Source: an uncultured Clostridium sp. (GTDB taxonomy: Bacteria; Bacillota; Clostridia; TANB77; CAG-508). From it: 34,495 nt of DNA. Position numbers and translations under genes: made by a program. Below are positions 24,365 to 32,962 of this stretch, piece after piece. Every line of letters begins with the position of its first letter. Within the stretch, counting starts at the first letter, position 1. The stretch spans positions 1-34,495 of the forward strand of contig CANEHB010000019.1 of the NCBI GenBank assembly GCA_947427205.1, given 5' to 3'. The notes under the pieces were generated by a model. It was not told where the DNA came from. It worked only from the letters and a program-made list of their open reading frames with translations, and searched no databases.

Positions 24365-25537
24365 ATTATTTTTTTATTTTTAATATATATATATGTTGCA
24401 AATATAACATTAATACCAAGTAATATTATATTATTGCAAGGAGAAGAATTTAAATTTAAAAAAAGTTTTGGAGTTGAAACTATAGAAACAGCAATAACTT
24501 CTAATAGTAATTATAATATTAGTAATGTAGAAGTAAAATTATTTGGTAAGCTTCCAGTAAAAAATGTTTCGGTAACTACTATAGAGAATGCTAAAGTAGT
24601 GCCGATAGGAAAAATAATAGGATTAAAATTGTATACAAATGGAGTTTTAATAGTTGGAATGTCTGAAATAGAAGATGAAAACAATATTTTAAGTAAACCA
24701 TATGAAAATTCTGATATAAAAGAGGGAGATACAATTTTAAAAATAAATGAAAAAGAGATTGAAGATATAGAAAACTTGAAAGATATTGTAAATAATTCAA
24801 ATGGTAAAAAATTAGAACTTACACTTTTAAGGGAAGGAAGTATAGTAACTTCAAATATAACACCAATACAAACTAAAAATAATGAATACAAGTTGGGATT
24901 ATGGGTAAAAGATGCAGCAACTGGTGTTGGAACAATGACATTTTATGAACCAGAATCAAAAGTATATGCAGTACTTGGGCATGGCATTACAGATTCTGAC
25001 ACAGATAGTTTAATAAATATTGATTCTGGAGAATTAGTTACTTCAAGAATAATATCTATAAAAAAAGGAGAAGTTGATGAACCAGGGGAGATAAAAGGTA
25101 CTATTCTAAATCAGCAAACAATAGGAGAGGTAATAAAAAATACACAATTTGGAATATATGGAAGATTAAATAATTTAACGAGCTTAAATATAGATACTTC
25201 AAAAGAGATTGATGTAGCATTAAGAGACGAAATAGAACTTGGAGAAGCAAAAGTTTTATGTGCAGTAGATAATAGTAATGTAGCAAAAGAATATTCTATT
25301 GAAATAGAAAAAATTTATATTGATAATGATTTTAATAATAAAAGTATGCTTATAAAGGTAACAGATGAAGAATTATTAGAAAAAACAGGAGGAATAATAA
25401 GAGGTCTTTCTGGTGCTCCAATACTTCAAAATGGAAAGTTCATAGGTGCAATTACAAATGTATTAGTTTCAAATCCAGAAATAGGATATGCGATTTTCGG
25501 GGATTTAATGGTAAAAGAAATGAGTAAGATTGACTAA
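24338..25537 (+). CDS. spoIVB: SpoIVB serine peptidase (S55)
   Basis: The 399-residue protein has an N-terminal membrane anchor (residues 8-22) and a PDZ domain at about residues 95-165 (GVLIVGMSEIEDENN, EGDTILKINEKEI). The S55 peptidase domain has His215 in LGHGITDSD and the nucleophile Ser358 in RGLSGAPILQNGKFIGAIT. SpoIVB is secreted by the forespore and cleaves SpoIVFA, triggering pro-sigma-K processing in the mother cell. The family usually reads G-M-S-G-S-P; here it is G-L-S-G-A-P, which keeps the nucleophile. The ATG has no ribosome site and sits in a stem-loop. No downstream spo0A is present, unlike the usual spoIVB-spo0A order. Confidence 0.93.
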   Translation: MKNLKHVITIIFLFLIYIYVANITLIPSNIILLQGEEFKFKKSFGVETIETAITSNSNYNISNVEVKLFGKLPVKNVSVTTIENAKVVPIGKIIGLKLYTNGVLIVGMSEIEDENNILSKPYENSDIKEGDTILKINEKEIEDIENLKDIVNNSNGKKLELTLLREGSIVTSNITPIQTKNNEYKLGLWVKDAATGVGTMTFYEPESKVYAVLGHGITDSDTDSLINIDSGELVTSRIISIKKGEVDEPGEIKGTILNQQTIGEVIKNTQFGIYGRLNNLTSLNIDTSKEIDVALRDEIELGEAKVLCAVDNSNVAKEYSIEIEKIYIDNDFNNKSMLIKVTDEELLEKTGGIIRGLSGAPILQNGKFIGAITNVLVSNPEIGYAIFGDLMVKEMSKID

Positions 25538-25659
25538 AAGTATTTTTTCAAATATAATTTATAAATAGTTAATAAAACATTAAATAAATAGTTAAAAAAT
25601 ATACAGAACAATAGATTAAAAAATAAGTTATTTATAAATAGAGGATTTGAAGTAACAAA

Positions 25660-27097
25660 ATGAAAAAGATAATAGAACTAATAAAAAATAATTTTTTAAA
25701 TGTGGTAATATTAATATTATTTATTATACTAACTGTTAATTTTTCAAATTACCATGAACACTGGAGTGATGAAGCTCAATCATGGCTAATTGCTAGAGAT
25801 AATAGTATAATAGAAATTATTAAATATACTAAATATGAAGGAACACCTTGCCTTTGGTTTTTAATTTTAAAAGTATTTATAAATATAGGACTTACTTATG
25901 ATTATTTTTATGTAGTACCTATAATATTTACATCTATTGGTTTGTATTTGCTATTATTTAAGATTAAACTTCCATGGTATATAAAAATTCTTTTTCCATT
26001 TTCATATTTCATATTTTTCCAAACAACAATAATATGTAGAAGTTATTGTTTAGTATTACCATCTATTGCTTTGATATATTTATTTTATCAAAAAAGATTT
26101 GAAAAAACTTTTAGATTTTTTATAGCGCTTATATTTTTTATGAATATAAGTTTGCATACATATTTAGTAGCTGGATCTATATTTTTAATATATTTGTATG
26201 ATTTTTATAAAAGAAATAAAAGCTTAAAGAGAAGTGAAAAAAATAAAAATATAGTTTGCACAATTATAACTTTTCTTTGGTTTCTAGCAATTTTAATATT
26301 ACTCTTTCCTAAAAATGATATTGGATTTCGGTGGAAATGGTGGGCATTCTTTATTATACATTTTTGGAGAAGCAAGTATTTCGTCTAATAATATTCCTTT
26401 AGCAGTTATATCAGTAGTGATATATGTATATATGCTTTTTAAGTATAATTCATTAGAAGACAGCATAAAAATAATAACACTATTTATGCCACTTATATTA
26501 TTACTTATGATGTTACATTGTCAGATGTGGCATATTTCAGTGCTTTTTGAAATTTTATTTATTGTATTAATAAAAGATATAGATAAAAAATTAGTAAAAA
26601 TATTTATTACTGCTATGCTTTTAATACAAATTTTATGGAATATTCAATCAGTAAGTTTTGACTATAATAGTTTATATTCTCCTGCAAAAGAAGTAGCAGA
26701 TTTTATTAAACAAATTGATGATTATGAAAATAAAAAAATATATGGAATAAACTATATGCCAGTAGCAATACAACCATATTTTGAAAAAAATATATTTGAA
26801 AATTATAATACAGATAAAGCAAATTATTGTTGGAGTACAAGTAATGGATATGATACTTTTAAAGAAGTAGAAAAAAATATGCCAGATATATGTATTATAC
26901 CAATAACAGTATTCAACAAAGATATAGAAAATCCAGATGCTATTTCAAAATATATAAAAGGAGATTTGAAAAATTTGATTGAAAAATTAGAACAAGATAA
27001 GTATACAAAATATAAATTTATTGGTAATATTTATTTGAAAAATTTTATTACAGAACAACATAACTTTTTTGTGTATGTAAAACAAGATATAAATTAG
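25660..27097 (+). CDS. GT-C type membrane glycosyltransferase, interrupted by a +1 frame change at an in-frame CGG
   Basis: With one skipped base this is a 478-residue polytopic membrane protein. It has about ten hydrophobic segments and a first extracytoplasmic loop HEHWSDEAQSWLIARD (Asp37, Glu38), the acidic motif typical of GT-C enzymes of the ArnT/PMT type that use polyprenyl-phosphate sugars. Without the shift it stops at 26388 after 242 residues. Skipping the C of CGG at 26329 (codon 224) joins ...NDIGF to GGNGGHSLLYIFGEAS and continues to 27097, where the C-terminal soluble part includes KEVADFIKQI. GAGG lies upstream of the ATG. Sugar donor and acceptor cannot be told. The alternatives are a degraded gene or a sequence error. 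Confidence 0.8.
26329..26331 (+). other. In-frame CGG at the GT-C +1 frameshift site
   Basis: The incoming frame reads GGA TTT CGG TGG. Skipping the C gives GGA TTT GGT GGA AAT GGT GGG, restoring the open membrane-protein frame. Confidence 0.8.
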
Positions 27098-27102
27098 TAA
27101 AT

Positions 27103-27152
27103 AAAAACGCTGAATTATTAAATAAAAGATTTTAACAATTCGGCGTTTTTTA
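27103..27152. terminator. Rho-independent terminator after the GT-C gene
   Basis: AAAAACGCTGAATT (27103-27116) pairs with AATTCGGCGTTTTT (27137-27150), with A and T runs on both sides, so it could work in both directions. Confidence 0.85.
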
Positions 27153-27241
27153 TATTATAGGAATTTGCTGCACAATTCTTTGTTAAATTTTGCACATTTC
27201 TTAGCTGTGCGCAATTTAGTGAGCCATAGATAAGTTATACA

Positions 27242-27297
27242 TATCAAATAAAGATGAGCCACTTAAATATTTGATAACATTAAAAGTGGTTCTTTTG
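27242..27297. terminator. Stem-loop region between convergent genes with two competing pairings
   Basis: GAGCCACTT (27256-27264) pairs with AAGTGGTTC (27284-27292), followed by TTTTGTT. Alternatively ATCAAATA (27243-27250) pairs with TATTTGAT. It lies between the GT-C and murC 3' ends. It reads best as a plus-strand terminator; a role for murC is uncertain. Confidence 0.45.
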
Positions 27298-27360
27298 TTA
27301 TTAATATTAAAGGTAAAGTATATGTTATAAATTTGAAATTTATTTAAAATATAGAATATT

Positions 27361-28746
27361 TTATTTTAAAAGCATAGGACCGATTTGAGTTACAGTTCCA
27401 GCTCCTAAAGTTATTATAATATCATTTTTGCTTACATTCTGTTTTAAATATGAAACTACTTCAGAAAAATCAGGCATATATAAAGCTTTTTTATTATTTT
27501 CTTCTAATTTTTTTACTAAATCCTTTGAAGAGATATCAAAGGTGTTTTGTTCTCTTGCAGCATAAATATCTAAAACAATTAAATTATCAAAATTAGATAA
27601 AGCTTTAGCAAAATCATCTAAAAGACTTTTTGTTCTACTATAAGTATGTGGCTGAAAAACTACCCAAGATTTATTATAAGTTTTATTTTTTATAGCATTT
27701 GCTGTTGCACTTATTTCAGTAGGATGATGAGCATAGTCATCAAAAATAGAAACATCTTTATTCAATTTTCCTTTAAATTCTAATCTACGTTCAGCACCTG
27801 TAAATTCTTTTAAAGAACTTTTTATAACTTCTTTAGAAATATTATAATAATCACATACAGCAGTACAAGCAAGAGCATTTAATATATTATGTTTTCCAGC
27901 AACTGAAAGTTCTATAGTAGTATAAATTTCATTATTTTTATATACATCAAATTTTGGAAAACCATTACTGTTAAAGGATATGCTTTTTGCAACAAAATTA
28001 GCATTGATATTATCTATTCCATAAGAAATAAATTTTGATTTAGTAATATTTTTTAGGTCTAAGCAATTTTTATCATCAGCATTTGTAACTAATAATCCAT
28101 CTTCATCTAATATTGAAACGAAATCTTGAAAAGTTTTTACAATATTATCAAAAGTTTTATAGTAATCTAAGTGATCATTATCTATATTTAATATTATCTC
28201 TGTTTTAGGAAAGAATTTTAAGAAATTGGCTTTATATTCGCAAGATTCAAGGATGAAATAATCACTATTACCAACACGATAATTTCCACCAATTGAATTA
28301 AGTATTGCACCAACTTCAATAGATGGGTCTTTTTTTGCATTAATAAAACAAATTGAAAGCATAGAAGTAGTAGTAGTTTTTCCATGAGTTCCAGAAACAC
28401 AAATTGTTTCTTTATAAAGTTTTGTTAAATATCCAACAAATTTACCTCTATCAATTAAAGGAATATTGTTTTCTTTTGCAATTATCATTTCAGGATCAGA
28501 ATCACTAATTGCAGCAGAATATATTATTAGATCACTGTTTTTTGCATTTTCTAAATCATGACCAATAACAGTTTTTATACCATGCATATTTAATTTATCA
28601 GTCAATTCACTTTGTGCTAAATCAGAGCCAGTAACAGTATAATTCCAATTATGTAGAGTTTCTGCTATAGCACTCATACTAATTCCACCAATACCAATAA
28701 GATGTATATGTTTATATTGTTTTAAATCTATTATTTCAAAATCCAT
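27361..28746 (-). CDS. murC: UDP-N-acetylmuramate--L-alanine ligase
   Basis: The 461-residue protein has the MurC layout. A Rossmann-like UDP-binding domain comes first (HLIGIGGISMSAIAETL, residues 14-30). The ATP loop is GTHGKTTT (119-126) and the central ligase domain has LESCEYKANFL and NIDNDHLDYY. The C-terminal domain has DDYAHHPTEI and VFQPHTYSRT. It adds L-Ala to UDP-MurNAc, the first step of peptidoglycan stem-peptide synthesis in the cytoplasm. AGGAGG precedes the ATG on the minus strand. The only CGG on its coding strand straddles two codons (ATC GGT). It stands alone between convergent spoIVB/GT-C and divergent spoVG. Confidence 0.97.
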   Translation of the reverse strand: MDFEIIDLKQYKHIHLIGIGGISMSAIAETLHNWNYTVTGSDLAQSELTDKLNMHGIKTVIGHDLENAKNSDLIIYSAAISDSDPEMIIAKENNIPLIDRGKFVGYLTKLYKETICVSGTHGKTTTTSMLSICFINAKKDPSIEVGAILNSIGGNYRVGNSDYFILESCEYKANFLKFFPKTEIILNIDNDHLDYYKTFDNIVKTFQDFVSILDEDGLLVTNADDKNCLDLKNITKSKFISYGIDNINANFVAKSISFNSNGFPKFDVYKNNEIYTTIELSVAGKHNILNALACTAVCDYYNISKEVIKSSLKEFTGAERRLEFKGKLNKDVSIFDDYAHHPTEISATANAIKNKTYNKSWVVFQPHTYSRTKSLLDDFAKALSNFDNLIVLDIYAAREQNTFDISSKDLVKKLEENNKKALYMPDFSEVVSYLKQNVSKNDIIITLGAGTVTQIGPMLLK

Positions 28747-29083
28747 TTTATAGCCTCCTAAAATATAGAATTATTATACTATTATAAAGTGAGAATTTCA
28801 ATAAAAATAAAGAAATTTTAAGTTTTAAAATTTTACAAAAAAAGATATTTAAGAAAAAAATTTGACATATAAAAATAGAAATAAACAAAAAAATAAATAA
28901 TTTTGCATATTAAATAAATTTAGTGGAGAAAATAAATTAATATAAAGTTTTTTTGATAAAAATAAAAAAATATTAAAAAAATATATAAAAAAAGAAGGAA
29001 AAAAAGTTTTTTTGTAGAATAATAAAATTAGTACATAGAATTTTTAATATGTATTAAAACGAGAAGAAAGAGGTGCTTAAAAA
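28747..29083. other. AT-rich divergent intergenic region between murC and spoVG
   Basis: About 337 bases hold no gene, only long A and T runs. They include the sigma-H-like promoter at 28994-29020 for spoVG. A murC promoter must also lie here, but I could not pick one convincingly. Confidence 0.6.
28994..29020 (+). promoter_or_regulatory. Sigma-H type promoter of spoVG
   Basis: GAAGGAAAA (28994-29002) fits the sigma-H -35 RnAGGAwww. GTAGAAT (29014-29020) fits the -10 RnnGAAT, with 11 bases between. spoVG is a classic sigma-H gene in Bacillus, and the start codon is 64 bases downstream. Confidence 0.7.
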
Positions 29084-29365
29084 ATGCAAATAACAGATGT
29101 ACGTTTAAGAAAAGTAAATTTAGAAAACAGAATGAAGGCAGTTGCTTCAGTAACATTTGATGGAGAATTCGTAATTCATGATATCAAAGTTATCGAAAGC
29201 CAAAATGGATTATTTATTGCTATGCCTAGTAAAAAAACTCCAAACGGAGAATTTAAAGATATAGCTCATCCAATCAATGCTGAAACAAGAGAGAAAATTC
29301 AAAAAGCTATATTAGAAGCTTATGAAGCTCCAGATGCAGAAACTGCAGAAGAATCAGCAGAATAA
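29084..29365 (+). CDS. spoVG: SpoVG, RNA-binding regulator
   Basis: The 93-residue protein matches SpoVG along its full length: [20 protein letters not shown], then [16 protein letters not shown], the core [22 protein letters not shown] and an acidic C-terminus. SpoVG is a conserved dimeric nucleic-acid-binding regulator affecting septation at sporulation and other processes. AGAGGTG precedes the ATG. It is monocistronic, with a terminator 13 bases after the stop. Confidence 0.97.
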   Translation: MQITDVRLRKVNLENRMKAVASVTFDGEFVIHDIKVIESQNGLFIAMPSKKTPNGEFKDIAHPINAETREKIQKAILEAYEAPDAETAEESAE

Positions 29366-29378
29366 TTTTGTTAGATTG

Positions 29379-29409
29379 AAAAAGCGTTACATTTAGTAAC
29401 GCTTTTTTT
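29379..29409 (+). terminator. Rho-independent terminator after spoVG
   Basis: AAAAAGCGTTAC (29379-29390) pairs with GTAACGCTTTTT (from 29396), followed by T residues. Confidence 0.93.
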
Positions 29410-29714
29410 GTACAAGTTAAATTTTGTTCAAAATGTTATTAGATGTTTTAGATGTAAAAGGTGAAACATCTTCTTCAACAAATTCATAATCTGAAAATAC
29501 AATATAACAAATTAAATAGCTGGAATATAAGTAAATATCGAAAATATGGGAAAGTTATAGTTTAAAATACATATGATAACTTTTTTTATATTTTAGAATT
29601 TATTTTTATAAAGTTTATATATAAATTGTTTGACGAATTTACATTAAAATATATAAATTTTTGTTGTTATTTTTTCATATTTTATATATAATAATGAAGA
29701 GTGAGGTAAGGTTT
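29410..29714 (+). promoter_or_regulatory. Intergenic region with a sigma-A promoter for the next gene
   Basis: About 305 bases have no convincing gene. A short hairpin (AGATGTTT 29441-29448, AAACATCT 29464-29471) is present. TTGACG (29630-29635) and TATAAA (29652-29657), 16 bases apart, form a probable promoter about 57 bases before the ATG at 29715. Confidence 0.5.
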
Positions 29715-31586
29715 ATGAAAAATAATGGAATTGAAGATATAATGATAGATGCAAATTACAATTCTAATAGAAAAAAAAGCAAAAAAGGAATTGTAATATT
29801 TTTTGTATTGTTATTAATTCTTGGAATAGGTGTGGTATATTTCTATTTTTTACAATCTCAAGCCAGTGCTAAAGAATTATTTTTTACAAACTTATCAAAT
29901 CTTGATATGAAAAATATTTTAGATAATAGCATATATGAACAAATGGCAAATAGAGTAATAACAGAAGATACAGAAATAACTACAAAAGCTAATTTTTCAA
30001 GTAATATGGAAAATCAAAATTTAGAAGAAATTGATATTAGTAAATTTTTACTAGAATTAACAAATAAAAATGATGTAGAAGCTTCAAAAACATATAGTGA
30101 ACTAAAAGTTAGCTATTCAGAAAATGAAATTTTTAAAGCAAAAATGTTATCAAATGAAGAACTTATAGCAGTAACATCTGATGAAATTTCAGGTAAATAT
30201 ATCGGATTAAAGTATGATTCAATTAAAGATATTTTTGGAATAGATATTGATTCTAACTTTATAAAATCTTTAAAAAATTCAAGAAAAGTAACTTTAACAG
30301 ATGAGCAAAAAAAAGAATATATAAATAAATATATTATGCAAATATCTGAAAGTGTACCAGAGGAAAAATTTGAAGTTCAAGAAAATATTTTAATCCAAAA
30401 AGCTTCAAGTTCTTCAAATGCAACAGCATATATTTTAACATTAACACAAGATGAACTAAGAAATATAATTGTTAATTTACTAACTAATTTGAAAAAAGAT
30501 GAATCTTTATTAAATGAACTAATAACAAAAGAAGAAAATATTATATCAGAAGAATATAGAGTTTATGAGGGATTAGCAAGAATATTATTAGGAAACAAGA
30601 TAAATACAAATATAAAAGATTTACAAAAAGCAATAGATAATACGATTGATAGTATAAAAAAATGGTCTGGAAATGGTGTAGTTATAAAATTATATGTAAC
30701 AGATCTAGGAATTGAGAAAATCAATGTAGTTTTACCAAATGAAAATACTTTAGATTTTGAATTCACAAAAAAATCAGAAGAACAAGATATTTTAAAAATA
30801 ACATATCTATATAAAGGTACTAATTCAGGGTTAGACTTTTTGAAAAAAGACAAAGTAAAAACATATTCAGCAGAGGATGGAATAGAAGAATTAGAAGAGG
30901 AAGTAAGTACAAAGGATAATAATAATTTTGAAATAAATGGTTTTTCTCTTGAAATAGATAAAACCAAAAAAGAAGCAAATACAAGTATCAATATAACATA
31001 TAGTTTTATAGAAAATGAAGTAATAAATAAAAAAATAAATATAAATTTAAGAACTGATGGAACACAAAATTCTAAAACAATGAAAAACAGTATAGTTATT
31101 TCTCAAGGATCAAATGATGGAAAGAGTGGGCAAATGACTATTGATAATATAATTAAGTTTACAAATGTTTCAGACATTGAAGATTTAACAGAAGAAAATT
31201 GTGTGTTTTTAGATAATTTAAACCAAGAAGATGCCAATAGTGCAATCAATGAAATAAAAAATAGATTTGAAGAGTTATATAGTGAGAAAAAATCGAATTT
31301 AAATCTTATTGATGTTAATACAAAAAGTTCTATTATTAGACAAGAATTAGATGCAGTTTCTTCAAATATTAGTAAAGATGAAGCAAGAAAAGTATTAGCA
31401 GATAAAGTTACAGGAATGATGCAAGAGGCATTAGATAATAACCAAGAATTTACATTACAAAATTTAGTAGATTTAAAAATTGATGGTTTTGAAGTTTCAT
31501 CAATTGTAAATGAAACTACAGCTATAATTGTAGTTGATATTTATACATTTAATATAGATTCTAATTTTAATTTAACAGATGCTTAA
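29715..31586 (+). CDS. Membrane-anchored extracytoplasmic protein of unknown function
   Basis: The 623-residue protein starts at the ATG at 29715, which has GAGGTAAGG upstream; a TTG 54 bases earlier has none. It has a short cytoplasmic N-terminus (to KKSKKG), one membrane helix (about residues 28-48, IVIFFVLLLILGIGVVYFYF), and a large Glu/Lys/Asn-rich extracytoplasmic part with alternating strands and helices. The layout suggests an anchored substrate-binding or wall-associated protein, but I recognise no domain or motif. It is probably co-transcribed with the gene 23 bases downstream. Confidence 0.8.
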   Translation: MKNNGIEDIMIDANYNSNRKKSKKGIVIFFVLLLILGIGVVYFYFLQSQASAKELFFTNLSNLDMKNILDNSIYEQMANRVITEDTEITTKANFSSNMENQNLEEIDISKFLLELTNKNDVEASKTYSELKVSYSENEIFKAKMLSNEELIAVTSDEISGKYIGLKYDSIKDIFGIDIDSNFIKSLKNSRKVTLTDEQKKEYINKYIMQISESVPEEKFEVQENILIQKASSSSNATAYILTLTQDELRNIIVNLLTNLKKDESLLNELITKEENIISEEYRVYEGLARILLGNKINTNIKDLQKAIDNTIDSIKKWSGNGVVIKLYVTDLGIEKINVVLPNENTLDFEFTKKSEEQDILKITYLYKGTNSGLDFLKKDKVKTYSAEDGIEELEEEVSTKDNNNFEINGFSLEIDKTKKEANTSINITYSFIENEVINKKININLRTDGTQNSKTMKNSIVISQGSNDGKSGQMTIDNIIKFTNVSDIEDLTEENCVFLDNLNQEDANSAINEIKNRFEELYSEKKSNLNLIDVNTKSSIIRQELDAVSSNISKDEARKVLADKVTGMMQEALDNNQEFTLQNLVDLKIDGFEVSSIVNETTAIIVVDIYTFNIDSNFNLTDA

Positions 31587-31609
31587 AAATCTAAAATAGG
31601 AGAAATAAT

Positions 31610-32596
31610 ATGGGAAGTAAAAAAGGTAAAATAAAATTGAATATAAGACGTGTAATAGTTTTAATAGTCTTACTGATATTAATTTTATTAGCTATTTTTG
31701 GAATTATTAAATTGTTTTCAAGTATTTTTGCAGAAGAACAGATTGCTGGCAATAATTCAAAAGTAAATATGGGATTAGCTGTAAAGGGAAAAGATGCAAT
31801 TTATTATAATAAATATGAAAAAGGAATTGTAAAAGTAAAGGGAAAAGAGGAATTCCAAATAACTGATGAAACAGCATATTCAATGACTCTTATTGATGAT
31901 ACAATTTACTATATTACTGTATCAAGTACAAATACTATAGATTTAAAAAAAGTAAAAACAAATGGTGATGGATTATCATTGATAAAAACAATATCTACAT
32001 CAATTAGCAAATTTTATATAGAAGATAATTTTTTATATTATGCAAATGATAAAGATACACCAGGTATAGCAAAATATTCTCTTGAAACAGGAGAAGAAAC
32101 AATAATAACAGCAGCTAATGTTAAAGATTTTGTTTTAGATAATGATGTAGTTTATTTTACTGATAATGTAGGATATTTGCATTCTGTAAAAACAAATGGA
32201 ACAGATAAAAAGGAAATATCATCAGAATATAATATTGCAAATATTCAAATATTGAAAAAATGGATATATTTTTATGATGAAAAAGAAAATGCATTATGCA
32301 AAATGAAAAAAGATGGCTCTTCTAAAAAAACAGTTGCAACATTTGTTAATAATGAAATGTATAATGTAACAAGCAAAAAAATATATTATTTTGACGAAAT
32401 AAATAAACAAATATGTAGCTGTGATTTAAAAGGAAAAAAATCAAAAGCGATAGTAACATTAGAAGCAACTAGAACAAAAATAAATGTAGTAAATAATATT
32501 ATATATTATTTAGATAATAGTAAAGATGATTCACAAATATATCAAATGTATAGAGTAAAAACAAATGGTGGTCAAGCAAATTCTATAGATTATTAA
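31610..32596 (+). CDS. Membrane-anchored beta-propeller-like (DUF5050-type) protein
   Basis: The 328-residue protein has a basic N-terminus and a membrane helix at residues 15-35, then repeats of about 45 residues with the pattern D-x-I/V-Y-Y... then K-V-K-T-N-G (for example DTIYYITVSS, NFLYYANDKD, DVVYFTDNVG, KKIYYFDEIN, NIIYYLDNSK and LKKVKTNGDG, HSVKTNGTDK, YRVKTNGGQA). This is the DUF5050-type propeller seen in secreted Clostridia proteins. It is presumably an extracellular binding or scaffold domain; the ligand is unknown. TAGGAG precedes the ATG. It is the second gene of a pair with the anchored protein upstream, suggesting a shared surface role. Confidence 0.82.
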   Translation: MGSKKGKIKLNIRRVIVLIVLLILILLAIFGIIKLFSSIFAEEQIAGNNSKVNMGLAVKGKDAIYYNKYEKGIVKVKGKEEFQITDETAYSMTLIDDTIYYITVSSTNTIDLKKVKTNGDGLSLIKTISTSISKFYIEDNFLYYANDKDTPGIAKYSLETGEETIITAANVKDFVLDNDVVYFTDNVGYLHSVKTNGTDKKEISSEYNIANIQILKKWIYFYDEKENALCKMKKDGSSKKTVATFVNNEMYNVTSKKIYYFDEINKQICSCDLKGKKSKAIVTLEATRTKINVVNNIIYYLDNSKDDSQIYQMYRVKTNGGQANSIDY

Positions 32597-32798
32597 CAAT
32601 CTGAAAAATCAAAGATTTTTCAGTAAATTGTTAATGTGTATAACTTATTTGTAGTTTGTTTCGCTTCTACATAATTAAGAAATTGTACAAATTTTAGAGG
32701 AGCTTTAATATAATATTAAATTTCATATTATATTAAAAACATATTGACAATTTGCATAGCTCAATATATAAATATAATATAAACTTTAGGAGGAATTT
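32597..32798 (+). promoter_or_regulatory. Intergenic region: third hairpin element and a strong sigma-A promoter
   Basis: CTGAAAAATC/GATTTTTCAG forms a perfect hairpin at 32602-32624. Sequence to about 32695 resembles the 4371-4465 element in inverse orientation. A second hairpin, TAATATAATA/TATTATATTA, is at 32707-32735. TTGACA (32744-32749) and TATAAA (32767-32772), 17 bases apart, form a near-consensus promoter for the small gene at 32799. Confidence 0.65.
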
Positions 32799-32942
32799 AT
32801 GAAATTAGGAACTGTTGTATATGATAATAAAATATATAACTTAGACTATATGACAGCAGAGGAAATGAAAGAGCTTCTAAAAGCAATTGAGAATACTAGA
32901 AAAGAAAGCGTAAGCGAAGCTAAGAAGATGTTGAAAAAATAG
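32799..32942 (+). CDS. Small hypothetical protein (47 residues)
   Basis: An ATG with AGGAGG eight bases upstream opens a 47-codon frame: MKLGTVVYDNKIYNLDYMTA, then a Lys/Glu-rich helix (EEMKELLKAIENTRKES) to the stop at 32940. It is too small for a family call. The strong promoter, ideal ribosome site and tight spacing to the next gene (20 bases) make it a real gene. No membrane segment or cysteine motif is present. Confidence 0.72.
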   Translation: MKLGTVVYDNKIYNLDYMTAEEMKELLKAIENTRKESVSEAKKMLKK

Positions 32943-32962
32943 TAGTTTAGGAGGAAGTTTTT

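Noticed and set aside
27242..27297. Riboswitch-like attenuator from competing pairings
   Set aside because: It lies between two convergent 3' ends with no gene to control; a simple terminator is more likely.
29417..29554. Open minus-strand frame of about 45 codons ending DYEFVEEDVSPF...NNILNKI that looks protein-like
   Set aside because: It has no start codon or ribosome site and is short. It could be the tail of a decayed gene, but the evidence is too thin for a feature.
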